Positions 1 to 5,727 of a DNA stretch of 13,739 nt are shown in pieces. The notes under the pieces are model-generated. The model was not told the DNA's origin, made no database searches, and saw nothing but the letters and a program-made list of their open reading frames with translations. Location: contig JAIKZT010000063.1 in the NCBI GenBank assembly GCA_024682015.1, forward strand, positions 1-13,739. The letters are read 5' to 3'. Every line of letters starts with the position of its first letter. The first letter of the stretch is position 1. This DNA comes from Clostridia bacterium (lineage in GTDB: Bacteria; Bacillota; Clostridia; Peptostreptococcales; Anaerovoracaceae). The position numbers were made by a program, and so were the translations under genes.

Positions 1-700
1 CGAACACGATGTTCATGTAGTCTTCGCCGGTGCGCTCAAGCTCGGCGATGCCCTCGGCCTTCTCCAGCAGCTCGCGGTTCGCCCGCGGCACGGACAGCTC
101 GAACTTCGGCGTCAGGAAGAAGCCGTGCTCGCGCTGCAGCCTCTCGCGTATGCCTTTTTTGACCCGGCGAACGGCCTGTTCGATCTCGCGGGCTTCCTTG
201 CGGTAAGAAGCCAGCGCTTCCGAGAACGAATCGTACACGAAGAACGTGTCCAGGTACTCACCGGACGGATCCATCACGTCCAGCAGATCGTCCGTATTCG
301 CGAGGAGGTAGCGCTCCGGCACCTCTCCCATCGCGTCCGCGAGACTTTTGCGGACCCGGCGGGCATGCACGAGAAAGCTCTTGATGTTGAACAGTTCCGG
401 CACGCTGAGCGTCTGGGCGGCGCTGTTCGAAACGGACAGGCCGATCTCCTTCAGCTCGCACAGGTCGGACAGGATCTGGTTCACGAGCATCTCTTTTGCG
501 CACACGGTCTCGGCGAGGCGCTCCATGTCGTCCAGGTGGCTCCGCAACTCGCCCTCGTCTCCGGGCATGTACGGCCGGAATTCCTTCTTGAGCTTGGATC
601 CATAGGGGGTATGCGGGCCGATCTCGTCCCACACGTAGGCAAACCCCACAGCCTGCCTCGTATTGGTGTTGCTCAGAGGCCTTTTATACGCGGTGCTCAC
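1..700 (-). CDS. kamC: KamC-like MutS-related protein of lysine fermentation (partial, C-terminus beyond left edge)
   Basis: This is the first 233 codons of a leftward gene that is cut by the window edge. I start it at the GTG whose bases overlap the kamB stop in a GTGA arrangement. An AGGAGG ribosome binding site lies 9 nt upstream at 710-715, so the two genes are translationally coupled. The protein begins MSTAYKRPLSNTNTRQ and is rich in charged helices, resembling the MutS core/lever region. The ATPase domain, if present, would be off-window. MutS-like proteins are known companions of kamB in lysine clusters and of the equivalent ornithine aminomutase clusters. They are not thought to act in DNA repair there. 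A role in reactivating or assembling the B12-dependent 5,6-aminomutase is inference. The name rests on position and general sequence character. Confidence 0.75.
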   Translation of the reverse strand, partial: MSTAYKRPLSNTNTRQAVGFAYVWDEIGPHTPYGSKLKKEFRPYMPGDEGELRSHLDDMERLAETVCAKEMLVNQILSDLCELKEIGLSVSNSAAQTLSVPELFNIKSFLVHARRVRKSLADAMGEVPERYLLANTDDLLDVMDPSGEYLDTFFVYDSFSEALASYRKEAREIEQAVRRVKKGIRERLQREHGFFLTPKFELSVPRANRELLEKAEGIAELERTGEDYMNIVF

Positions 701-1734
701 AGCTCTAAGCCTCCTGTTCTGACGTCCACGACGGGCATGCCGGGCAGCGCCTGCCGGACGGCGGCGAGAAGCTGGTCGCGGTCAAAGCTGTAGCCGTGCG
801 GGGAGAACGGGTTGACGGTAACGGCCGCCACCCGGATGTTCTCCAGGACTTCGACCTTCAGCCCCGTCTTGCGCAGCTGCTGCCAGCGCAGCGCGGAAAC
901 GAACACCTTCGTGGGGTTGGGCAGCACGATGGTGACCTGCTTCAGCTTGGCCGGCGCGATGCGGTCGAGGATGCGCTCGGTGATGGCGCCGGGGATGTAG
1001 ACCCAGCGGGTGTCCTCGGTGATGGCGGCGTCCACGAGCGCGCCCGCCCCGAGAGCTGTGGCGACGGGCACCACCTCGACGCGGTAGTCCTTGTCGATCG
1101 TGAGGATGCGGAACGCGTCCCGATCCTCCTTTTCCAGCAGCGCCCGCAGCTTTTCATCCGAAACGAGCGGGCTGTTGTAGATGTTGACAACGTGGATCGT
1201 CTCCTCCACGACGGTGCCGAGTTTGCGCGAGATGACCGCGCCGGTGGACAGGATGATGGCGTCCGAGGTGGACGGGTCCGCGATGGACTTGCGGTCGATG
1301 GCGCCGTCGATGAAGATCATGTCAATGCCGTAGGAAAACATCTGCTCGCACAGCTTCTTGTGCTCGGCGATGCTGCCCGGACCCGCGATCTGCACGTATC
1401 CGCTGCGAGCGACCCGGCAGATCAGCACCTGGCCGAGCGCCGTGCGGCAGCTGGTGCGCTTCAGGATCTCGAGGCTCGTCTCGGCGAGGCCGTACAGCTG
1501 CTCGGGAACCGTCACGATCGTGTCTTCGAACAGGTAGACCTTGGGCTTGTCCGTCTCGAACACGAGGTCGCTCGTCTCTCCGTCGCGGCCGGTGGAGGTG
1601 ACCCCCATCCGAAGGCCCTCGTCGTAGGCCTCCTCGAGCAGATAGTTGAGCGCCGTGGTCTTGCCCGCGTTCTTGGCCATGCCCACGATGGATACGGTCC
1701 TGTATTTTTCCTGGATATCGGCTACAAAGCCCAT
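697..1734 (-). CDS. kamB: KamB-like P-loop protein of lysine fermentation operon
   Basis: A 345-residue soluble protein lies between kamA and the MutS-like gene, exactly where kamB sits in known lysine-fermentation clusters. Residues 15-28 form a P-loop region, with glycine at 18 and GKTT at 24-27. The loop is one residue longer than the usual GxxxxGK[ST] pattern, so nucleotide binding is likely but not certain. The segment FIDGAIDRKS (around 142) looks like a Walker B-type strand, and the rest shows alternating strands and helices. No signal peptide or membrane segment is visible. The start is supported by AGGAGA 4 nt before the ATG. It ends in a 4-base overlap with kamC. An accessory or repair role for the B12 aminomutase KamDE is inferred from context. 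Arginine codons are mainly CGC/CGG, unlike kamA and kdd. Confidence 0.75.
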   Translation of the reverse strand: MGFVADIQEKYRTVSIVGMAKNAGKTTALNYLLEEAYDEGLRMGVTSTGRDGETSDLVFETDKPKVYLFEDTIVTVPEQLYGLAETSLEILKRTSCRTALGQVLICRVARSGYVQIAGPGSIAEHKKLCEQMFSYGIDMIFIDGAIDRKSIADPSTSDAIILSTGAVISRKLGTVVEETIHVVNIYNSPLVSDEKLRALLEKEDRDAFRILTIDKDYRVEVVPVATALGAGALVDAAITEDTRWVYIPGAITERILDRIAPAKLKQVTIVLPNPTKVFVSALRWQQLRKTGLKVEVLENIRVAAVTVNPFSPHGYSFDRDQLLAAVRQALPGMPVVDVRTGGLEL

Positions 1735-1765
1735 AGACTCTCCTGTCTTTTCGGTGGTTCAGTGG

Positions 1766-1797
1766 AAAACAGAGGGCGGAAACGAATTTCCGCCCTC
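1766..1797 (-). terminator. Intercistronic hairpin between kamA and kamB (attenuator-like terminator)
   Basis: A perfect 11-bp stem (GAGGGCGGAAA at 1772-1782, TTTCCGCCCTC at 1787-1797) with a 4-nt loop lies in the 88-nt gap between kamA and kamB. In the leftward transcript it is followed by TG and then four U residues. The short U-run suggests partial termination or a 3'-end stabiliser rather than a full stop, so kamB and kamC would be made at lower levels than kamA. Confidence 0.7.
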
Positions 1798-1822
1798 CAA
1801 TGCCTGGTTGCTCGCGAAGCGA

Positions 1823-3079
1823 TTACTTCTTGTTTCTTCTGTGTCTGAGCAGATCCTGGGGCTCCATAGCCAGTCTCTGGCCTCTGTGCAGGCCTTCCAC
1901 GCCTTCGTACTCGTACTTCTTCTTGCCGGTGCAGTAGTCGCAGGTGCAGGGCAGCTTCGGCAGATCGGTCGGTTCGGTGTAGGTCGTGATAACGCCTTCG
2001 TAGTTGCGCAGGACGTACTTGCCCGGGCTCTGGGAAATGATGTACTGGGGCATGACCGGAGTCTTGCCGCCGCCGCCCGGCGCGTCGATGACGAACGTCG
2101 GAACGCAGTAGCCGGAGGTGTGGCCGCGCAGGCCTTCGATGATCTCGATACCGGCGGAAACGGGCGTTCTGAAGTGCTCGATGCCCAGGGACAGGTCGCA
2201 CTGATAGATGTAGTACGGTCTGACTCTCATCTGGACCAGCTTCTGGACCAGCTCTCTCATGATGTGCGGGCAGTCGTTGATGCCGCGCAGCAAAACGGAC
2301 TGGTTGCCCAGGGGGATACCGGCGTCAGCCAGCTTGGCGCAGGCTCTCTTGGAATCCTCGGTAACTTCCTTCGGGTTGTTGAAGTGGGTGTTCAGCCAGA
2401 TCGGGTGATACTTCTTCAGCATGTTCACCAGATCGTCGGTGATGCGCATCGGGCAGACGACAGGCGTTCTGGAACCGATACGGACGATCTCCACGTGGGG
2501 GATCTCCCTCAGCTTGGAGATGATGTACTCGAGCACGTCGTTTTCCACCAGAAGAGCGTCGCCGCCGGAGAGCAGAACGTCTCTGACGACCGGAGTCTTT
2601 CTGATGTACTCGATGCACTTATCGATGTCTTCCAGGGATCTGGCGCCGTCGGTCTCGCCGGCCAGTCTTCTTCTGGTGCAGTGTCTGCAGTACATGGAGC
2701 ACTGGTCGGTGATGAGGAACAGAACTCTGTCCGGATATCTGTGGGTGAGGCCGGGAGCCGGGGAGTCTTCGTCCTCGTGCAGCGGGTCAAGCATGTCGGC
2801 ATCGCTTCTGTGGTTTTCGGCGATGACGGGAACAGCCTGCATTCTGACGGGGCAGCGGGGATCGTCCGGATCCATCAGGGAAGCGTAGTACGGGGTGATG
2901 CCCATGCGGAAGTTCTTGGCGACTTCGCGGATGTCCGCTTCTTCCTGTTCGGTGAGGTTAACGACCTTCTTCAGGTCTTCGACCGTGGAAACTCTGTTCG
3001 CGACCTGCCAATGCCAGTCGTTCCACTGTTCTTCAGTAACGTCCTTCCACAGCTCGATGTCCTTGAAATAGCGTGCCAT
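1823..3079 (-). CDS. kamA: L-lysine 2,3-aminomutase
   Basis: This radical-SAM, PLP-dependent enzyme converts L-lysine to L-beta-lysine, the first step of lysine fermentation. The 418 residues match the usual clostridial length. The iron-sulfur motif CxxxCxxC is at Cys127, Cys131 and Cys134. The SGGDALL motif is at 171-177. The PLP lysine lies in the PGGGGK motif at Lys339. Zinc-site cysteines appear at 270, 378, 380 and 383. All are at the spacing known from the Clostridium subterminale enzyme. The start at MARYFKDIEL has AAGGAG 10 nt upstream. It follows kdd by 36 nt, so the two are co-transcribed. Arginine is coded largely by AGA here, unlike kamB and kamC, consistent with high expression. 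A glutamate or arginine 2,3-aminomutase is possible, but the neighbours make lysine the clear choice. Confidence 0.96.
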   Translation of the reverse strand: MARYFKDIELWKDVTEEQWNDWHWQVANRVSTVEDLKKVVNLTEQEEADIREVAKNFRMGITPYYASLMDPDDPRCPVRMQAVPVIAENHRSDADMLDPLHEDEDSPAPGLTHRYPDRVLFLITDQCSMYCRHCTRRRLAGETDGARSLEDIDKCIEYIRKTPVVRDVLLSGGDALLVENDVLEYIISKLREIPHVEIVRIGSRTPVVCPMRITDDLVNMLKKYHPIWLNTHFNNPKEVTEDSKRACAKLADAGIPLGNQSVLLRGINDCPHIMRELVQKLVQMRVRPYYIYQCDLSLGIEHFRTPVSAGIEIIEGLRGHTSGYCVPTFVIDAPGGGGKTPVMPQYIISQSPGKYVLRNYEGVITTYTEPTDLPKLPCTCDYCTGKKKYEYEGVEGLHRGQRLAMEPQDLLRHRRNKK

Positions 3080-3115
3080 AAAAATGTTTCTCCTTTTTCT
3101 ATGCGCGTTGCTCTA

Positions 3116-4183
3116 TTATGCGTACATTTCTTCGAACAGCTTGCGGATGCCTTCGTGTTCTCTGAGAACCTGCAGCGTGATCTCCGCGTGACCCTTGGCA
3201 TAGCCGTTGCCCATGATCATGGTGACGTCCTTGCCTACGCCTTCAGCGCCCAGGGCAGCCTTCGTGAAGCTGGTGGCCATGGAGAAGAAGTAGACGGTGC
3301 CCAGATCCTTGGTGCACAGGATGGAGGCCATTTCGGTGTTCTCGATGGATACGCAGTTGATGACCACGTCGAACAGCTCGCCCTTGGTGAGCTCCATGGC
3401 CTTCTCGTACATGCCGACAGCGTCGGTAGCATCCATGTGGAAGTATTCATCGGCCAGGTCGAGGGCTCTGGCTCTGTCTTCGGATCTCTGGGAACCTGCA
3501 GCGCAGACTACCAGGCCGGTGACGCCAGCTCTCTTCTTGGCTTCGTACAGGCACAGCAGGCCGGACTTGCCGCCGCCGCCGATGACCATGACCTTCTGGC
3601 CGGACTGGACCAGACGGGCTGCCTGCGCGGGAGCGCCTGCGACGTCCAGAGCGGACAGCGCGGTGCCTGCGGGCATGTCGTCGGGCAGCTTCGCATAGAT
3701 GCCGGACTGGAACAGGATGGCCTTACCCTTGATGTCGACCTGGTCGATGGCCGGTCTCATGGCAACGATCTCGTCGATGCGCAGCGGGGTGAGGGACAGG
3801 GAAACGAGCGTAGCGATCTTATCGCCGGGCTTGAGGTCGCCGACATAGTTGTCGCCAACCTGCTCAACGGTGCCCATGAGCATGCCGCCGGAACCAGTCC
3901 AGGGATTCTTATGCTTACCGGCCTTCGCGACGATCTCCTTCATCTTGGCGCCGATGGCATCCATCTCTTCCTGCGTGGTGACTTCGGCAGGCTTCTTGTT
4001 CAGAACGCGTCTGACGATCTCGGTGAAGGACGCGGAGTCGATGTTCAGGGTCTGAACGTCGATCAGGACTTCGTTGTCCCAGATCTCCATGTCGTTGTCG
4101 ATGACATCCGCCGGCTGAGGCAGGACTCCCTTCGGGGAGATGACTCTGTAAGTGCCGTACGGATTGGGTGCATGTTTCTGCAT
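3116..4183 (-). CDS. kdd: L-erythro-3,5-diaminohexanoate dehydrogenase
   Basis: Kdd oxidatively deaminates 3,5-diaminohexanoate with NAD(P)+ to 5-amino-3-oxohexanoate, the third step of the lysine pathway. I place the start at the ATG giving MQKHAPNPYGTY, because AAGGAGGA lies 7-8 nt before it at 4191-4199. The longer in-frame ATG at 4210 would place this ribosome binding site inside the gene. The product is 355 residues, in line with known Kdd proteins. A quinone-reductase-like N-terminal region (GDLKPGDKIATL, about 116-127) precedes a Rossmann NAD-binding loop, VIGGGGKSGLL (200-210). Tail codons EEMYA precede TAA. It is the first gene of the leftward operon and has a structured leader. The identification is by overall resemblance and by its kamA and kal neighbours. 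Confidence 0.93.
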   Translation of the reverse strand: MQKHAPNPYGTYRVISPKGVLPQPADVIDNDMEIWDNEVLIDVQTLNIDSASFTEIVRRVLNKKPAEVTTQEEMDAIGAKMKEIVAKAGKHKNPWTGSGGMLMGTVEQVGDNYVGDLKPGDKIATLVSLSLTPLRIDEIVAMRPAIDQVDIKGKAILFQSGIYAKLPDDMPAGTALSALDVAGAPAQAARLVQSGQKVMVIGGGGKSGLLCLYEAKKRAGVTGLVVCAAGSQRSEDRARALDLADEYFHMDATDAVGMYEKAMELTKGELFDVVINCVSIENTEMASILCTKDLGTVYFFSMATSFTKAALGAEGVGKDVTMIMGNGYAKGHAEITLQVLREHEGIRKLFEEMYA

Positions 4184-4221
4184 AGCTTTGTCCTCCTTAT
4201 AGAAAAACATGATCGTTTTGT

Positions 4222-4266
4222 TAGACTTTTCACAAGGTGCGGTATTCGCCTACTGCACCTAGTCTA
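4222..4266 (-). promoter_or_regulatory. Hairpin at predicted 5' end of the kdd mRNA
   Basis: Two nested inverted repeats are present: TAGACT/AGTCTA (4222-4227 and 4261-4266) enclosing AGGTGC/GCACCT (4235-4240 and 4255-4260). The inner stem can be extended past one mismatch by GTA/TAC, giving about nine paired bases and a 6-nt loop. The -10 box at 4274-4279 predicts transcription starting near 4267, so the RNA would begin with this structure. It could be an RNA leader element, a 5' stabiliser or a DNA operator. It matches no riboswitch class I recognise. Confidence 0.55.
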
Positions 4267-4273
4267 TCCTCAT

Positions 4274-4279
4274 AGTATA
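4274..4279 (-). promoter_or_regulatory. -10 box for the kdd-kamABC operon
   Basis: TATACT on the minus strand lies in the AT-rich divergent gap, about 90 nt before the kdd start. The -35 position, around 4297-4302, reads ACTTTT and is poor, which fits a promoter needing an activator. It mirrors the kal -10 box. Confidence 0.5.
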
Positions 4280-4293
4280 ATACCAATTTTTTC

Positions 4294-4325
4294 GGCAAAA
4301 GTAAATGATAATATGGTTTTTTGCC
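4294..4325. promoter_or_regulatory. Inverted repeat between the kdd and kal promoters (possible shared operator)
   Basis: GGCAAAA (4294-4300) and TTTTGCC (4319-4325) form a perfect 7-bp inverted repeat with an 18-bp spacer. Its centre, about 4309.5, is nearly the midpoint of the two facing TATACT boxes, about 4307.5. One arm covers the -35 position of kdd and the other lies in the -35/-10 spacer of kal. The geometry suggests a regulator acting on both genes. Confidence 0.4.
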
Positions 4326-4335
4326 ACAAATGCTG

Positions 4336-4341
4336 TATACT
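4336..4341 (+). promoter_or_regulatory. -10 box for kal
   Basis: TATACT lies 84 nt before the kal start. No good -35 is found at 16-18 bp. TTGCCA at 4321-4326 resembles one but is only 9 bp away. The downstream leader carries TTTGG/CCAAA (4362-4366 and 4375-4379) and an AAGGAGGA ribosome binding site at 4411-4418. Confidence 0.45.
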
Positions 4342-4425
4342 ATGGATGGTTACTCTTGCCCTTTGGTCAAAAAGCCAAAACAATAAGCGAAAACATTTAG
4401 TTTTTTATACAAGGAGGATTTCAAA

Positions 4426-4815
4426 ATGGAAAAGATTACTTCTATGATCAGACTCAGAATGTCCGCGAAGGACGCTCATTACGGCGGCGAGCTGGTTGAC
4501 GGCGCTCACATGGTCCACCTCTTCGGCGACGTGGCCACCGAGCTGCTGATCAAGCTGGACGGCGATGAGGGTCTGTTCTGCGCATACGATAACGTGGAGT
4601 TCCTGGCGCCCACCTACGCCGGTGACTACATCGAAGCCTACGGCGAGATCGACCGCATCGGCAACACGTCCCGCCACATGGTCTTCGAAGCCCGCAAGGT
4701 CGTCGTCTCCCGCAAGGACATCTCCGCTTCCGCGGCCGACTTCCTCGAAGAGCCCATCGTCGTATGCAGAGCCTCCGGCACCTGCGTCACCCCGAAGGAG
4801 TGCAAGAGAAAGTAA
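4426..4815 (+). CDS. kal: 3-aminobutyryl-CoA ammonia-lyase
   Basis: Kal removes ammonia from L-3-aminobutyryl-CoA to give crotonyl-CoA, which then enters butyrate formation. The 129-residue protein is a single hotdog-fold domain of the family's normal size. The segments MSAKDAHYGGELVDGAHMVH, FGDVATELL and YDNVEFLAPTYAGDYIEAYG closely resemble those of beta-alanyl-CoA ammonia-lyase and of Kal. AAGGAGGA 7 nt before the ATG fixes the start. It is divergent from kdd and ends at its own terminator, so it is monocistronic. In other lysine clusters kal often sits downstream of kdd and kce in the same direction, so the divergent single-gene arrangement is worth noting. Beta-alanyl-CoA ammonia-lyase is the alternative, but the kamA and kdd neighbours favour Kal. 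Confidence 0.92.
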   Translation: MEKITSMIRLRMSAKDAHYGGELVDGAHMVHLFGDVATELLIKLDGDEGLFCAYDNVEFLAPTYAGDYIEAYGEIDRIGNTSRHMVFEARKVVVSRKDISASAADFLEEPIVVCRASGTCVTPKECKRK

Positions 4816-4847
4816 GCGGACCCGGGGGCCATTCTCCGCGTTCTCAG

Positions 4848-4879
4848 CCCCGCGCCGTTTCGCGCGGGGTTTTTCTTTT
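4848..4879 (+). terminator. Rho-independent terminator of kal
   Basis: A perfect 8-bp GC stem (CCCCGCGC at 4848-4855, GCGCGGGG at 4862-4869) with a 6-nt loop is followed by TTTTTCTTTT. It lies 32 nt after the kal stop. Confidence 0.92.
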
Positions 4880-4895
4880 GAGTCAGGTTCGGTCT

Positions 4896-4924
4896 TTGCG
4901 CTTTGACCGCGTTTGGGCTATAAT
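4896..4924 (+). promoter_or_regulatory. Promoter of the pseudouridine synthase gene
   Basis: A perfect TATAAT at 4919-4924 has TTGCGC at 4896-4901 with a 17-bp spacer. It predicts a leader of under 30 nt. A better-looking TTGACC at 4903-4908 is only 10 bp from the -10 and so was not chosen. Confidence 0.65.
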
Positions 4925-4957
4925 AAGGAAACACCTGAATGCAACGGAGGAACGACC

Positions 4958-5665
4958 ATGCGTTTGAACAAATACATCGCTCAGGCGGGCATCTGCTCGC
5001 GCAGGAAGGCGGACGAGCTGACCGCGGCGGGAAAAGTGAAGATCAACGGAGCCGTCATGAAGACGCCCGGCTATGACGTGCAGGAAGGCGACGTGGTCGT
5101 CGTGGACGGCAGGCCCGTGGAAGCGCCGGAAAAGTGCGTCTGCTACGCGCTCAACAAGCCAGCAGGCTTCATCACGACGACGTCGGACGACAAGGACAGG
5201 CCCACCGTACTGTCGCTTTTGACGGACGTGACGGCGCGCGTATACCCGGTGGGGCGGCTCGACGGCGCCACCCGCGGCCTGCTGCTACTCACGAACGACG
5301 GGGATCTCGCCTACCACGTCGCACACCCGTCCCAGAAGGTCTGGAAGACGTACGTTGCCGTCGTGGCGGGCTATCTCAGCAAGGACGAGCTGTGGGCGCT
5401 GCGCAACGGCGTGGACATCGGCGACAAGAAGAAGACCGCAGCTGCGTGGGTCACGATCCTGAAGGAAAAGAGCGACATGACGACTCTGGAGATCAAGATC
5501 TGTGAAGGCCGCAACCGCCAGGTGCGGCGCATGTGCAAAGCCGTCGGCCACACGGTGCTCGACCTGCAGCGCACGGCCATCGGCGACATCAAGCTCGGCC
5601 GGCTGCATGAAGGCACGTACCGCCGCCTGACCCCGGCAGAGGTCGAATATCTGAAAAACTGCTGA
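4958..5665 (+). CDS. rluB: Pseudouridine synthase, RluB/RsuA family
   Basis: The enzyme isomerises a uridine in rRNA to pseudouridine. Family members RluB and RsuA act on 23S and 16S rRNA respectively. I chose the ATG giving MRLNKYIAQAGICSRRKADE because GGAGG lies 7 nt upstream, whereas the in-frame ATG at 4913 falls inside the predicted promoter. The product is 235 residues. An S4 RNA-binding domain covers about residues 1-60 (typical opening RLNKYIAQAGICSRR). The catalytic domain has the GRLD motif with the nucleophile Asp102 and GLLLLTNDG (107-115). The C-terminal motif EGRNRQVRRMCKAVGH is complete. It is flanked by terminators on both sides and is therefore monocistronic. RluB is favoured over RsuA by general resemblance, but the exact rRNA site cannot be read from the sequence. 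Confidence 0.9.
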   Translation: MRLNKYIAQAGICSRRKADELTAAGKVKINGAVMKTPGYDVQEGDVVVVDGRPVEAPEKCVCYALNKPAGFITTTSDDKDRPTVLSLLTDVTARVYPVGRLDGATRGLLLLTNDGDLAYHVAHPSQKVWKTYVAVVAGYLSKDELWALRNGVDIGDKKKTAAAWVTILKEKSDMTTLEIKICEGRNRQVRRMCKAVGHTVLDLQRTAIGDIKLGRLHEGTYRRLTPAEVEYLKNC

Positions 5666-5680
5666 CATATGGACAAAACA

Positions 5681-5709
5681 AGGCCGCCCGGAGATCCGGG
5701 CGGCCTTTT
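5681..5709. terminator. Bidirectional terminator between rluB and the protease gene
   Basis: A perfect 11-bp stem (AGGCCGCCCGG at 5681-5691, CCGGGCGGCCT at 5696-5706) with a 4-nt loop is followed by TTTT on the right. On the left it is flanked by the sequence ACAAAACA, which gives a U-rich tail in the leftward transcript. It lies 16 nt after the rluB stop and 19 nt from the protease stop, serving both converging genes. Confidence 0.9.
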
Positions 5710-5727
5710 CATGCCGTTTTGTGGCGC

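Noticed and set aside
4184..4210. Nine-codon N-terminal extension of kdd
   Set aside because: The strong AAGGAGGA lies inside this stretch at proper distance from the later ATG at 4181-4183.
4222..4266. Lysine riboswitch upstream of kdd
   Set aside because: The structured part is only about 45 nt and lacks the five-helix junction of that class, which also controls biosynthesis and transport rather than catabolism.
1646..4447. A 933-codon plus-strand frame opposite kamA and kdd
   Set aside because: It has no recognisable domain and runs through the promoter region into kal. The opposite strand encodes well-conserved enzymes.
4913..4957. Fifteen-codon N-terminal extension of the pseudouridine synthase
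   Set aside because: It would start before the -10 box, and the family normally begins at the S4 domain MRLNKYIAQAG.
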